This document shows positions 11,135-23,020 of a stretch of 64,000 nt of DNA, piece by piece. The position numbers and the translations under genes were made by a program. Location of the stretch: the NCBI GenBank assembly GCA_037176725.1, contig JAZBRS010000026.1, positions 55,778,501 to 55,842,500 on the forward strand, in the 5' to 3' direction. The notes below the pieces were generated by a model. It worked only from the letters and a program-made list of their open reading frames with translations. It did not search any database and was not told the origin of the DNA. Positions within the stretch are counted from its first letter, which is position 1, and each line of letters opens with the position of its first letter. The DNA is from Posidonia oceanica. Taxonomy: Eukaryota; Streptophyta; Magnoliopsida; Alismatales; Posidoniaceae.

Positions 11135-12067
11135 TCAGCGGTTCCAGAACTGGTCGGCGGAGATCGTCCGGTCGCAGCAGTGGTCTTCGGGCGCTCGCAG
11201 AGATTGGGATCTTCTCAGAACGTCCCTCCGGTGCTTCCTGATCGACCGGGCTGAAGCTCTACAGCCCAGGTGAGGTTTCGGCTCTTTTGGGTTCAGAGGA
11301 TGCTGCTGGAGGCCGGGGGAGGTGTTGGCTGCTCGTCTGGCGGAACGAAGCCCTCCGGGAGGTTGCTGGAGGTGCGGGGGGTGAAGTTGGATGCTTGGAG
11401 AGGGGTTCTGGAAGGCGTGGAGGAGGTTTGGGAGTTGGGACAAATTTTGGTCTGTGGTTGATGCAGGTGTTTGGAGTGGAGTTCTCGGTCTGTGGTGAGC
11501 GGTTGGGTTCAAGGGTTGGTGTTTTGAGAAGGTGGAGGTCCAATGAGTCTCTGGAAGAAGTTTGGGGGAAGGCAGTGAGCTGGAGTAGAGGGAATTCTGG
11601 AGAGATCTGAGTTGGGTTTGCAGTTGGGGTGTCGGGTGATTAGAGGTGGTTTCAGTAGTGGGAAGGCCGTGAAATGGTGAAGGGAACTGGCTGTGTGTTG
11701 GGTGAAGTTGGGGGAGTAATTGGGAGAAAGATGGGGGTCTGAAGTGGTGCTGGGGAATTGGAAAAGAAAGAAAGACGCTTGCTGAATTTTTCAGAGGAGA
11801 GAAGAGGAGAATTGGGTGTGGGGATCGGTCTGAAATGGGGGCTTCTCTCCGGGATGTCAAGGAATCCCTCAGGCACTCTCTTCTGTTCTCTCTTTTTTCT
11901 GGAATTGAAAGAAGTGGAGGAGGAGAACAGGGGAAGGCACAGGTGGAAGAAGAGTCTGGATTCTGGTCTCTCTGTGGGTTTGTTCTGATTGCTCTGGAAT
12001 GTCTCACCTGCCAAGCCTCTCGGGAGGTTGAAGGACGCAGGCTTATATGAGGAGAAGCTGCCGGCAC
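11135..12067 (-). other. Pro/Ser/His-rich open frame inside the LTR of B
   Basis: A 310-codon frame in element sense lies in the GC-rich LTR core just downstream of a TATA-like site. A frame of related composition and a similar C-terminal segment (IRKHRRDVL) is present in both LTRs of A (19313-18558 and 41340-40585), and a shorter related one in D (60203-59712). It has no recognisable domain. Low-complexity composition can keep a frame open by chance, so coding status is unproven. Confidence 0.35.
12042..12047 (-). promoter_or_regulatory. TATA-like box in the LTR of B
   Basis: Minus-strand TATAAG within TCATATAAGC, upstream (in element sense) of the Pro/Ser-rich frame. The corresponding place in element A has TATAAT (19443-19448). 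If used, transcription would start near 12015 and the R-U5 part of the LTR would be almost 4 kb. No start-site data support this. Confidence 0.35.
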
Positions 12068-13963
12068 GCGCGCGCTGGAAGTTTGAAATCAACGGCGTCG
12101 CACTGCAGCTGAAAGGGGACGGGTGCCGGCGAGGCGACGGGCATTGAATGCCTCCCGGATTCGGTGCTGAGATAGAAGAGAGGCGGCGGGTTCTGTGGAT
12201 GAAAGGATTGAGGCTTCAAAATTCAAACGAGGAGGAAAGGCTGTAGCAGCAGCTCGCGGGAGAATCGGCCGGAGAGAAAAACAGAAGGTTGGAGGAGGAA
12301 GAAGGAGGGTGGAGAAGGCGGACGGGCCGGACTGTGGGCCGAAAGAAAAAAAAGAAATAAAACTAAAGGAAAAAAGAGAAACAGGCCGACAGGCCCAGTA
12401 AGGAAAGGGAAGAAAGAAAGAAGGGAAATAAGAAAGAAAGAGGGGGGCAAAAAGGGGAAATAAAATTGGTAAAAATAAACCAAAAATAAATAAAGATGCT
12501 GGAGAGGTTGTGCTGTAGATTAGGATTTTAATTAAAATTTTTAATGGTCATTTTGGGTTGATTAATGTGTTTTGGGCTTGATTAGGGTTTTAGGGTTTTG
12601 GTTTTGTTTTTAATTGGTTTTTACTTGATTAAATGTTTGTTAAACCTTTTTTAAATTGTTTTAAAAATTGTATTTCCCTTGTTGGACACTTAGAATATTG
12701 ATTAGGATTTTTTTAGGATTTATTTCGTATTAATTAGGGTTGGTTTTAGGTTCTTAAATTTTAGTCTTGTTAAGGTTTTTCTTTCTTAAGTCTTTTAAGT
12801 TATGTCTTGATTTTTTATTTATGGATTTTTCTTGAAGTTTTTAGTTGGATTTTTCTGGTTTGATAGGGTGTTTTTTAAGCTTTTCAGATGTGTTTTTCTT
12901 TTCCTTTTTTAATTAAGTTTTTAACTTGTTTTTCTTATGTTTATTAGGATAAGTCTTTTGCCTTCTTTAATTACTTGTTTTAGTATTTGATTTTTTAATT
13001 CTTCTTTTTGGGTTTGTTTTTTAATTCTTCTGATGGGTTTTTACTTTTGGTGAGTTTAGATCTCATTCTAGTTTTTTCCTTGATTTTTCAGTGTTTTCTT
13101 TTGATTTGTTTTGCATTTTTTAGTTTGCATGTTTGGTTTTCTTTTTAGCTTGCTTATGTTAAGTTTAAGTTATTAATTGCCTGTTTAACATTTTTTAATT
13201 GCTTTTCTTAGGGTACTGATTTGTTTGTTTTATGTTTTATGGTTTTGCAGATTTTTGTGGGTTTTTGTGGATTTTTGCAGAAGGGAGAAAAGGAAAAGAG
13301 AAGGAGGAAAGAAATGGAAAAAAGAGGGAGATAAAAGGAAAAAGGATAGGTTGGAGGAAAACGATTTTTAAAATTCAGAAAAAGGGTTAAAAATAAAGTA
13401 AAAATAGGGATAAGATAGAGGAGGGATAGAAGCACAGAGGGGGCCCACAGCCAGACCAGAAAAAGGATAAGAAAGGGATGAAAGGAGAGATGATAATCAG
13501 GAGAGAGAGAGGAGAGAGAAAATGATAATCCCGGAGAGAGAAAAGGATAATTTGGATGGAAGAGGGTCTTAATGGTCTTGGAATGGGGTGAAAGTTGGTG
13601 AGTGGGTAGTCTAGGGTTTGAAGTCTTGGGTCTGAAATTTTGGTTTGATTCTAAGGGGGTTTTGGAGGGGTTTCAAGGTGTAGAAAAAGGGTAGTTTTAC
13701 CTAAGTTTTCTAGGGTTTTTGGGAATGGGTTAGGTTTGAAAATTCCTAGGTCTTTGGGTAGGTTTGTTGAGTGGATAGTGGTGGGTTTTCCTATGGATTT
13801 TGGTTAGGTTCTGAGGTCAAGAAGGGGGGTAAAGGTTTAGGTTAAAATAGGCTGTTTTTGAAGGGTAGAGAGGAGGATTAGGGTTAGGGTTTGGTTGGGG
13901 TTTGATCCAGCAATCACCAAGAGGGCTCCAAGGGTCCAAGCCTGCCAAGATGGGGTGTCAACA

Positions 13964-15374
13964 ACATGCCACCCCCCAAGACTGAAAAGGAAGTCAGAGG
14001 CCTGCTGGGGCGTCTACAATACATTAGTTGGTTCATCGCACAGCTCACACCTATCTACGAACCGATTTTCAAGCTCCTGAGGAAGAATGCACAGATCAAC
14101 TGGAGCGAGGAGTGCCAAGCTGCATTTGACAAGATCAAGCAGCTCCTGATTAAGCCTCCTGTCCTGGTCCCCCCATGCCAAGGAGACCTCTGATTCTCTA
14201 CCTTTCTACCACGCAACATTCCATGGGCACCATCTTGGGCCAACATGACGAAACAGGTAGAAAGGAGCAGGCCATCTATTACCTGAGCAAGAAATTCAAT
14301 GATTGCGAAGCCAGGTATAGCACCATAGAGAAGACCTGCCTGTCTCTTGTCTGGGCTACACAGAAGCTAAGGCACTACATGATGGCGCACCCGATCTAGC
14401 TCTTATGCCGGCATGACCCTATCAAGTTCCTTTTCCAGAAGCCGGCCATGGTAGGTCGATGCGTCAAGTGGCAAGTGTTATTGTCTCAGTATGACATCAC
14501 CTTCGTCACACAGAAGTCAATGATGGGGCAGGCCATGGTAGATCACCTAGCCGACTTCCCACTGCTTGAGTTCCAGCCACTGCAGACTTAGCTCCCTGAC
14601 AAGGACATTCTATTCGCCATGGAGGATTCGAAGCAGAAGGATCCTGAGGACGAGCTACAATGGCATCTGTACTTCAATGGCGCAGTCAATAGAAGGGGCA
14701 GAGGCATCGGCGCTATTTTAGCAACACCGTAGGGAGAGCTGATCCCATTTGCAATGAAGATGACATTCCCTTGCACCAATAATGAGGCAGAGTATGAAGC
14801 TGCATTCTGGAACTGCAAGTCGCACTTGAGCATGATGTGCACAAGCTGCATGTGCACAGCGATGCCATGCTAGTGATCTCCCAAGTAAATGGTGACTGGA
14901 AGACGAAAGATCCAAAGCTTGTGCCATATCACGAGTGCTTGCTGAAGCTGATAGAAGAATTTGAGAGCATCCGCTTCGTGCACATGAACAGAGCAAGGAA
15001 TGCATATGCAGATGCATTGGCAACCTTGGTGTCCTGGCTCAGCATACCTGAAGACCGTGCAGTGGACGTATCAGTGTCTTGTGTGGAACAGCCCGCACAC
15101 TGCATGAGCATCGAGGAAGCGGATCCAGCAGAGGAACTCCCATGGTACCATGACATCAAGGTCTTCCTGGAATCTAGCAACTCCCACCTTATGCCTCAGT
15201 AGCAGATAGAAAGACTTTGGCACGTCTGGTGTCAAAGTACGTAATGGGGGCTGGACATCTATACAGAAGATCATACAACCAGATGCTCCTACGCTGCGTA
15301 GGCAAGAAGGAGGCTGACACACTGATGCTCCAAGTCCATGCAGGGACTTGCAGCCCCCACATGAACGGTGTTGC
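13964..15374 (+). pseudogene. Element H pol, part 1: end of RT, RNase H, aRNase H, integrase N-terminus
   Basis: Plus-strand homologue of residues ~310-780 of the pol of element A: MPPPKTEKEV at the end of RT, then the degenerate RNase H, then the archaeal-type RNase H, then the integrase HHCC start. It is broken by a frameshift near 14175, TAG codons at 14397-14399, 14589-14591 and 14730-14732, further frameshifts near 14800 and 15200, and a changed first aRNase H residue (YFDG to YFNG). It begins exactly where the LTR of element B ends and stops exactly where element A begins, so it is a slice of an older element split by two insertions. It resumes at 43387. The gag part of H should lie left of the window. 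Confidence 0.92.
15370..15374. repeat. Target-site duplication of element A, left copy (GTTGC)
   Basis: GTTGC immediately precedes the TG of the left LTR. The identical GTTGC follows the CA of the right LTR at 43387-43391. Joining the two flanks brings the H integrase sequence together at one codon position, which confirms the insertion. Confidence 0.95.
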
Positions 15375-16014
15375 TGTAGCGATCCCGATCGGAACCAGGC
15401 TCGCTATTTAGCGGCGATTGAGATCCGAGGAAGAGGCTCAACTCGAAAAACACTTAAAATCGAGGAGAAAAAGGAAAAGATAAGACAAATCAGAGTCGCC
15501 ACCACGTCTATTAACGGAAGACGAGGAAAACCGGGGTAATGCGTGAATTAACGCGCAAAACCGAGCGATAAATGCAAAGCAAAGCAATGCAAAGGGAAAC
15601 AAATGCAAACAAATGCAAATGAGATGACTCTAGCCTAGGATAAGGGCGGTACGGTCATTGCGGGCCAAAAGACAGAGTAAGGACTCCTGTTACGTGCGGG
15701 GAAGGTATTAGGCACCCCCGACACGCCCGAAAATCGGTCTTTCTAGGCTTACGCTCGCATACGCAGAAAGATGCAGGATTGAATGCCTATGTGCCTATGA
15801 ATGCCTAAATGAATGCTCAAGGAGTGCTCTAAGTGGGAAGAAACGATGCAAGGAAGTGAACGTGCTCTCTAAGTGCTCAGCTGCGCTGTCTGTGTTCCGA
15901 ACCAGGCGTAACCTAGCTCGTGAGAACTCCAGGCAGTAAGCATCACAGCCCTATATGCAAATGCAAGCGAGAAAACAAAACAGCGTGAAAACCATGCAAT
16001 GGGATCGACATGCA

Positions 16015-16315
16015 AGAGAAAACGGCGCGAAACACGCAAAACGAGGCGGGGAGCGAACAACGCACGCAAAACGATGCAAAAGAGCGAAATCGTCACGCAA
16101 AACGAGCGGAAAACAAGGCAGCGCGCAAAACGAGACAAGAGAGCAAGGAGGTACGCAAAACAGGATGAGAAAACAGAATGGTACGCAAAACGGGGCGAAG
16201 GAATAAAATCGGCACGCAAAACGAACGGGAAGGCAAGACAGTGCGCAAAACGAGACAAGAAAACAGATGGGCACGCAAAACGGAGCGAAAACGAGGGCGG
16301 GCACGCGAAACGGTG
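16015..16315. repeat. Intra-LTR ACGCAAAAC array (element A, 3' LTR)
   Basis: Units of about 30-35 bp share ACGCAAAACG with purine-rich linkers. The array is homologous to those at 8745-9062, 38042-38345 and 58625-58930, with different unit order, so it has been evolving by slippage or exchange within LTRs. Confidence 0.75.
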
Positions 16316-19300
16316 CCAAAACAGCGAAGCAAAAACCTCGAAAAAGCCATGCAAATGCGAGGATGCAGAAAGAGATTAAAAGGGGTCGAAGGGGAGGCAA
16401 GACAACGTGTGTATAAGAACAAACGCTGTCTAGGACCGCTCAGAGTAGGTGTGAAGACCTACTGAGGGGAGAAGGGGCAAATGGAGGGATTACCACCTCT
16501 TTGCGACTGTTTCCCACTAAACCGTTCCACGGTGTGTCTCGCATGCTGCCCAAAGCTCGCGATGCGATCGGATCGTGAAAAAAGGGGAAGAAAGTCACAT
16601 AAAGTGGCAAATCCAGGGAGAACGCAACACGAAACACACAGAGAAACGCGAAACGAGGATTTGAATAGACAAGCAGAAAGGGGAAGTCCTATTCTACATG
16701 CTCAAAGAGACAGAAAGCGAAAACAAGGAAAACTGTGCAAATGCCATGCAAATGAATGCAATGCAGGGGTTCAGGAGGACATACCAGAAAATCCGGGAGC
16801 CTGATCTGAAATCTGTCTGGTCTATGCTGAAGAGCGCTTCGCTGCGGTCGCTTGGGCAGCTCACTTGAGAAAATCCAACGGCCGGATTGGAAGATATCGC
16901 AGCTCCAAGGCAGAAGGGCCAGAACAGAGGAGAAGAACAGATCTAGGTGTTCAGGAGGTCCTAGGGATGTGCAAAAAGGTCCTCCCAATGTGAAAGGGAG
17001 CTAGAAGTGCTAGTGTGTGCAAGGAGATGCTAAAATGCAAGACTAAATGAGTGCAGGATGCATGCAAAAGCAAGAAAAGCAAAGAGAAGTAATTTGAGAA
17101 AAACCAGGAGTTCAGAAAGCATCTTGAAAAAGAAGAGGGGATAAAAGTGCAAATTTCCCAGAAAATAGGGTCCCAGGGAGGATTTTGAAAACAGGGGAAG
17201 ACAAGGGTCTATTTGGCAAAAAAACTAGGCTCAGAAAGGTGTTTTGAAAAGAAGGTATGCTTTGAAAGAGATTTTGAAACCAAAAGGGGTCAGAGTGCAA
17301 TTTTGAAAAAATCTAGGGTCTAAAATGCAAATTTTCCAGAAAACAAGGTCCTGGGGAGTCTGGGGGTACTAGTGGAAGGTCTGTATGAAATTTGGTAGGC
17401 ATAGGGGCTAAAATGCAACCTAGGGGCAAAATGGTCTTTTCACATGATTTTTAAAGCATGCAGGGACCTAAGTGTGGTTTTGCAATCATGCAGGGGTTGA
17501 AAATGCAATTTAGTATGGAAAATATGCTCTGAAAATTAAATGACAGGACCACAGTGCAATTTCTGGAAAATATGGGGTTAAAAATGCAATGCAGTAAGTT
17601 AAAATGCATGCAGCACAGTTACTGTCCATTTAAAATGGACCTAACTGCAAATATGATAAAGTAGAGGGGCAAATATGCAATGCATCAACCAAAAATAAAA
17701 ATCAGAACCTAAGTTTCTACAGTGCATGGACTTAAATGCAAAAACAGAAAAATGCAGGGACTTGGAATGCAATGCAGTATGCAAAAATAAAAAATAATCC
17801 TAAGTTCTAACAGTGCATGGGACTTAAATGCAAAAGTGAAAACATGCAAGGGGCCAGGATGCAATGCAGTATGGTAAAATATAAGTAAATAAATGAACTA
17901 ACTTGGTACAGGACTTAAGTGCAAAAAAAGAAAACAGGAGGACTAAACTGCAAAATATCATAACAGCACAGCACAGTAAATGGATCTACTTGCAAATATT
18001 GAAAAACATAAACAGATCGTGCAATTTAGCAAAGTATTTAATTAAAAACCAAGCAGAATAAACGAAATAAGGACCGGAATGCAAAAATGAGGAAACTTAG
18101 GACAGACATGCAATATTTACCCTAAAACTATACAAACTGAAAAATAAGTAAACAGTGTTGATCGTCGACGGCGACGAACACTGTAGCACGAAGCTTCCAG
18201 AGCTCGTGCCGTCGACAGGGGAGGCTGAGGACGCGCGGGAAGGCGGAGAGCAACGTCGGCGGTCGTCCGGAGCTCCGGGGGTCGACTGGAACTCGCTCTG
18301 CTGGTCGGAGTGTCCGGAGGAAAAGCAGCCGGCGCCGGAGAAGGAGGACTGTCCGGCGAGCTGACGACGGAGCAGGAGGACCGGAAAACCCATTCTAAAG
18401 GCTGGGGAAGCAAGAGAAGAAGGAGAGGAAGCTAGGGGAAGCAGCGATTACCTTTTCCCGCGCCTGAGTCGTTCCCCCGACGTCAGTGACTTCAGCTGTC
18501 GCCGGTGGAGGCCGCCTGGTTGCTGCAGACGTTGCCGGCTGCTCGCGGAGGTTGGAATCACTTCAGAACGTCCCTCCGGTGCTTCCTGATCAACCGGACC
18601 GAAGTTCTGCAGCTCAGGTAACGTTTTGGCTTTTCTGGGTTCAGAGGATGCTGCCGGAGGTCGAGGGAGGTGTCCGCTGCTCGTCGGCTTGGATGGAGCG
18701 TTCTGGGAGATTGCTGGAGGTGCGGGGAGTGGTTCTGGGTGGTTGAATTGTTTTTTGGGAGGCTGTAGGTGGAGATTGGAAGTCGGCTGGTTTTCTGATC
18801 AGTGAGTGGCGTAAGTGTTTGTGGTGGAGTTTGGAAGCTGTGGTGAACGGTTGGGTTCGAGGCCGGGGGCTTTAGAAAGGTGGAGGCCTGGTGAGTGACT
18901 GGGTGAAGTTTGGGGGGGAGTTGCGGGCTGGAGTGATGGGAATTGTGAGAGAATGGAGCTGGGTTGCAGGTCTGGTGATCAGGGTGTCTCTGGGTGGTTT
19001 TAGGTGGTTTCAGTGGGTGGAATGGCCGGAGAATGAGGCTGGAAAATGGCTGGGTTTTGGGTGAACTTGGAGGAGCAATGGGGAGAAGTGTGATGGCAGG
19101 AGGTGGGTCTGGTTTACTGGAAAAGGGAGAGGAGGTTTTGCTGAAGGTTTCGGCAGAGAAAGGGAAGCGAATTGGGTGGAGGAGGCTGGGGGATTGGAGT
19201 CTCTCTCCGGGATGCAGAGGTGACTCCCAAACCACTCTCTCTGGCCACTCTCTCTTCTGGAAGTGGAGGAGACAGAGAAGAAAAGGGATGAGTTGCAGGT

Positions 19301-19442
19301 GGAAGAATTGCAAAGGAAATGGCTCTCTGGAATTGGATTCAACTCTGGGTTCCTCTCTGAGTTCGCTCTAAAGCTGAAGGTTGTTCGCTCTCGGTTCTGC
19401 ACTGAAGGTCTCGGCTCTTCTGGATTGAAGAAGGGTCGGAGG

Positions 19443-19448
19443 ATTATA
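19443..19448 (-). promoter_or_regulatory. TATA-like box in the LTR of A
   Basis: Minus-strand TATAAT at the position matching the TATA-like site of element B. The copy in the 5' LTR (about 41470-41475) is identical and would be the one driving transcription of element A. Confidence 0.35.
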
Positions 19449-21364
19449 TCTGGGGAGCGGAGGCTGCTGGCGCGCGGGGGGAACTTTCAAATTCGGCCGG
19501 CGGCCACTGCAGCAGAGAAGATTGAGGCGACCGGCTCCGGAAAAGCTGCTGAGACGGGGAGACGGCGAGCTGCTGTAGATTGAAAGGATTGAGCTTCAAA
19601 ATTTGAATGGGGAGGGAAGGCTGTAGCAGTAGCTCGCGGGAGAAAACCGGCGGAAGAGAAAAAAAAGCAGAAGGTTGGAGGAGGAAGAAGGGTGGGGATG
19701 GCGCGTGGGCCGGACCGTGCGGGGGCCGAAAAAAAGAAATAAATAAAAAAAAGAGAGAAACGGGCCAGTTTGAGCCCAGTAAGGAAAAAAAAAAAAAAAA
19801 AAAAAAAAAAAGGAGGAAGAAGGAGAATAAGAAAGAAAGAGAGGGTAGAATGGGGAAATAAAATAGGTAAAGATAAACTAAAAATTAAATAAAAATGCCA
19901 GAAGGGTTGTGCTGTAGGTTAGGATCTTAATTAAGATTTTTAATGGTTATTTTGAGTTGATTAATGTGTTTTGGGCTTGATTAGGGTTTTAGGACTTTGG
20001 TTTTGTTCTTAATTGGTTTTCACTTGTTTAAATGTTTGTTAATCCCTTTTTAAATTATTTTAAAAATTTTATTTCTTTTGTTGGACACTTAGGGTATTGA
20101 TTAGGATTTTTCAGGATTTATTTCGTATTATTTTAGGGTTGGTTTTAGATTTTAAAGTTGTAGTCTTCTTAGGGTTTTTCCTTCTTAAGTCTTTTAAGTT
20201 ATGTCTTGATTTTTTATTTAAGGATTTTTCTTGAAGTTTTTAGTTGGATTTTTTTTGGTTTGATAGGGTGTTTTTAAGCTTTTCAGATGTGTTTTCTTTT
20301 CTTTTTTTTTTAATTAAGTTTTTACTTGTTTTTCTTATGTTTGTTAGGTTAAGTCTTTTGCCTTTCTTAATTACTTGTTCTAGTATTTGATTTTTTAATT
20401 CTTCTTTTTGGGTTTGTTTTTTAATTCCTCTGATGGGTTTTTACCTTTGGTGGTTCTTGATTTTATTTTAGCTTTTTCTTTGATTTTTCAGTGTTTTCTT
20501 TTGATTTGTTTTGCATTTTTTAGTTTGCATGCTTGGTTTTCTTTTTAGCTTGCTTAAGTTAAGTTTAAGTTGTTAATTGCTTGTTTAACATTTTTTAATT
20601 GTTTTTCTTAGTGTACTGATTTGTTTGTTTTATGTTTTGAGATTTTACAGATTTTTATGGGTTTTTGTGGATTTTTGCAAAAGGGAGAAAAGGAGAAGAG
20701 AAGGAGGGAAGAAATGGAATAAAAAGGGGAATAAAAGGGGAAAAGATAGGTTGGGGGAAAATGATTTTTAAAAATTCAGAAAGAGTGTTAAAAATAAAGT
20801 AAAAATCAGGATAAAATAGAGGAGGGATAGAAGCACAGAGGGGGCCCACAGCCAGACCCAAAAAAGGATGAGAAGGGGGGAAAAAGGGAGATGATAATCA
20901 GGAGAGAGAGAGGAGAGAGAAAATGATAATCTCGGAGAGAGAAAAGGATAATTTGAGTGAAAGAGGGTCTTAATGGTCTCGGAATTGGGTGAAAATTGGT
21001 GGGTGGGTAGTCTAGGATTTGAAGTCTTGGGTCTAAGGTTTTGGTTTGATTTTAAGGAGGTTTTGGAGGGGTTTCAAGGTGTAGAAAAAGGGTAGTTTCA
21101 CCTAAGTTTTCTAGGGTTTTTGGGAATGGGTCAGGCTTGGAAAATCCTAGGTTTTTGGGTAGGTTTGTTGAGTGGATAGTGGTGGGTTTTCCTATGAATT
21201 TTGGTTAGGTTTTGAGGTTGGGAAGGGGGGTAGAGGTTTAGGCCAAAATGGGCTGATTTTGAAGGGTTGAGAGGAGGACTAGGGTTAGGGTTTGGTTGGG
21301 GTTTGATCCAGCAATCAACAAGAGGGCTCCAAAGGTCTAGGCCTGCCAAGATGGGGTGTCAACA

Positions 21365-21380
21365 GATGCCCCTCCCTGAG
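21365..21380 (-). other. Polypurine tract of element A
   Basis: Minus strand CTCAGGGAGGGGCATC lies directly upstream (element sense) of the 3' LTR start TGTTGACACC. The same tract borders the LTR of element D at 62054-62069. It primes plus-strand DNA synthesis. Confidence 0.85.
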
Positions 21381-21905
21381 CGAGGGCAAGCGGAGCGCGG
21401 CCGCTGCTCAGGGTTGACAAGACACCCCATCTGACCGGCGGGAGCAGCGGGTTGCTATGGGCGTGAGCTACTTATTCGGCGGATGCACCGAAGATCGTAG
21501 CCCGTTGCCGCAATGCAAAATGCCAGTGCAGATGGATGCTGTGCTGTGTGTGATATGCTAAATGCAATGCAAGAGTTAGTATAAAAGTTAGTGCAGCTGT
21601 AAGAAAATACTGATGCTGTGCAAGTGATACTGATGATGCTAAAATGACATGCAGTGCTAGCTAAGAAAGTGCAGAGATAATGCAAGAAAATGGTAAAAAG
21701 GCGCGATGTGGTGCAAATGTCTGGCAGGGAGGGCAGACTTGCACGACAAAGCGAAGGAAAACAGGGTGCAGCTGGTCCCCGCCCGGGGAGCAAGCTAGCA
21801 GGAAAGAAGGGCGCGAGGGGAGAGAGGCCAACTCTCCCATCGCAGAAAGGGGGTGCGTGATCTCGTCTTCCTGGGACAAGGTCATGCCGAAAAGGAGAAA
21901 AAAAT
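21381..21905 (-). other. 3' untranslated segment of element A next to the PPT
   Basis: No supported gene. It holds unique sequence with a partial inverted copy of the LTR end (GACAAGACACCCCATCTG at 21417-21434) and then purine-rich DNA with loose GCTGTGCAAGTGAT-like repetition. The first ~150 bp match the same part of element D (62054-62210). Confidence 0.6.
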
Positions 21906-22970
21906 GATAAGGTGACGGGCTTATCGTCCGGATAGTTTACGGTCCTATCAACCGGGAGCGACAGTTTACGGTCCTGTCAACCGGAGCAGTTGTGAGTGAT
22001 AGTTACTGGATATCAGCCGTATAACATGGTTGTGGGTGATAGTTTAGGAGTATCAGCCTAACGACAGTTTACGGTCCTGTCAACCGGTGGATAGTTTACA
22101 GACCTATCAACTGGAGGATAGTTTACAGACCTATCAACTGGAACCCACAAACCATGAGTGATAGTTACTGGATATCAGCCGTATAACGCAATGCCGGATA
22201 GTTTACAGTCTATCATCTGGAACGACAGTTTACGGTCCTGTCAACCGGCGGATAGTTTACAGTCCTATCAACTGGTGGATAGTTTACAGTCCTATCAACT
22301 GGAAACAGCATTGCGAGGGACAGTTACTGGATGTCAACCGTATAACATCATTGCGCGTGGTAGTTTACAGTCCTACCAACTGGTGGATAGTTTACAGACC
22401 TATCAACTGGAGCGACAGTTTACGGTCCTGTCAACCGGCGGATAGTTTACAGACCTATCAACTGGAAACGCGCAATGATGAGGGATAGTTACTGGATATC
22501 AGCCGTATAATGCAATTGCGGGTGATAGTTTAGGAGTATCAGCCTAACGACAGTTTACGGTCCTGTCAACCGGTGGATAGTTTACAGACCTATCAACTGG
22601 AGGATAGTTTACAGTCCTATCAACTGGAAACCGCAATTGCAAGGGACAGTTACTGGATGTCAGCCGTATAACGTAATTGCACGCGGTAGTTTACAGTCCT
22701 ACCAACTGGAGCGACAGTTTACGGTCCTGTCAACCGGTGGATAGTTTACAGACCTATCAACTGGAAAAGTGCAATTACGAGGGACAGTTACTGGATGTCA
22801 GCCGTATAACACAACTGCGGGCCAACCATGGATCGGCCAGAAGATAGTTTAGGTTATCAGCCTGAGAGTGATTGATTGTTGATAGTTTCGGATATCAGCC
22901 TCGCACGAGTTTGATTGATTGATAGTTTCGGATATCAGCCTAGCACGAGTGATTGATTGATTGATAAGAG
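21906..22970. repeat. Tandem array of covarying hairpin units in the 3' region of element A
   Basis: Nineteen long units of about 25 bp (type GATAGTTTACAGACCTATC plus AACTGG) alternate with about nine shorter ones (type GATAGTTACTGGATATCAGCC). Each long unit has matched arms: GATAG with CTATC, GACAG with CTGTC, or GGTAG with CTACC. The loop triplet also matches the triplet after the second arm: CAG with CTG, or CGG with CCG. The first unit (21931-21954) combines GATAG arms with CGG/CCG, so the two pairings vary independently. The order arm-loop triplet-arm-downstream triplet is that of an H-type pseudoknot. The array lies between the downstream gene and the PPT in element sense, i.e. in the 3' untranslated part of the transcript. 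Confidence 0.85.
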
Positions 22971-23020
22971 GGGGCAAGATCATGATGAGAATGATAAGAT
23001 ATCGGACTTATCGGCCGGCA

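Larger units (their letters stand above)
1..13963 (-). mobile_element. Element B: Ogre/Tat-like Ty3/gypsy retrotransposon, 5' part with internal deletion
   Basis: Element sense is the minus strand. Visible parts from high to low coordinates are the 5' LTR (8119-13963), PBS (8101-8117), leader, gag-protease frame and the C-terminal half of integrase. The 3' LTR, the 3' untranslated region and any extra gene lie beyond the left window edge. Compared with element A, about 2.7 kb carrying RT, both RNase H domains and the integrase zinc finger are missing at about position 1637, so this copy cannot be autonomous. At 13963 the LTR abuts pol sequence of the older plus-strand element H; the first bases of that flank (ACATG, 13964-13968) are the expected target duplication, but the partner copy is outside the window. 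Confidence 0.9.
8119..13963 (-). repeat. 5' LTR of element B (5,845 bp)
   Basis: On the plus strand it runs from TGTAGCGATCC to GGGTGTCAACA, so in element sense it starts TGTTGACACC and ends GGATCGCTACA, with TG/CA termini. Layout on the plus strand: conserved motif block (8441-8510), degenerate ACGCAAAAC array (8745-9062), A-rich unique sequence, a GC-rich core (about 10800-12330), and a T-rich U3 part (12480-13260). Both ends are close to the LTRs of element A, but the core is much more diverged. There is no host gene inside. Confidence 0.93.
15375..21364 (-). repeat. 3' LTR of element A (5,990 bp)
   Basis: Runs TGTAGCGATCCC to GGTGTCAACA on the plus strand and is followed by the polypurine tract, so it is the 3' LTR of the minus-strand element. 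It contains the conserved block at 15697-15766, the ACGCAAAAC array at 16015-16315, a TATA-like site at 19443-19448, a Pro/Ser-rich frame at 19313-18558, a poly-A run at about 19785-19811 and the T-rich U3 part after 19900. It is nearly identical to 37402-43386. Confidence 0.96.

Noticed and set aside
13870..13900. Interstitial telomere repeat (AGGGTTAGGGTTT-like words)
   Set aside because: Only two or three imperfect words in a G/T-rich LTR end; the same words recur in every LTR copy of the family.
21906..22970. CRISPR-like array
   Set aside because: Units are back to back or separated by repeated, not unique, sequences; the setting is a plant retrotransposon with no cas genes.
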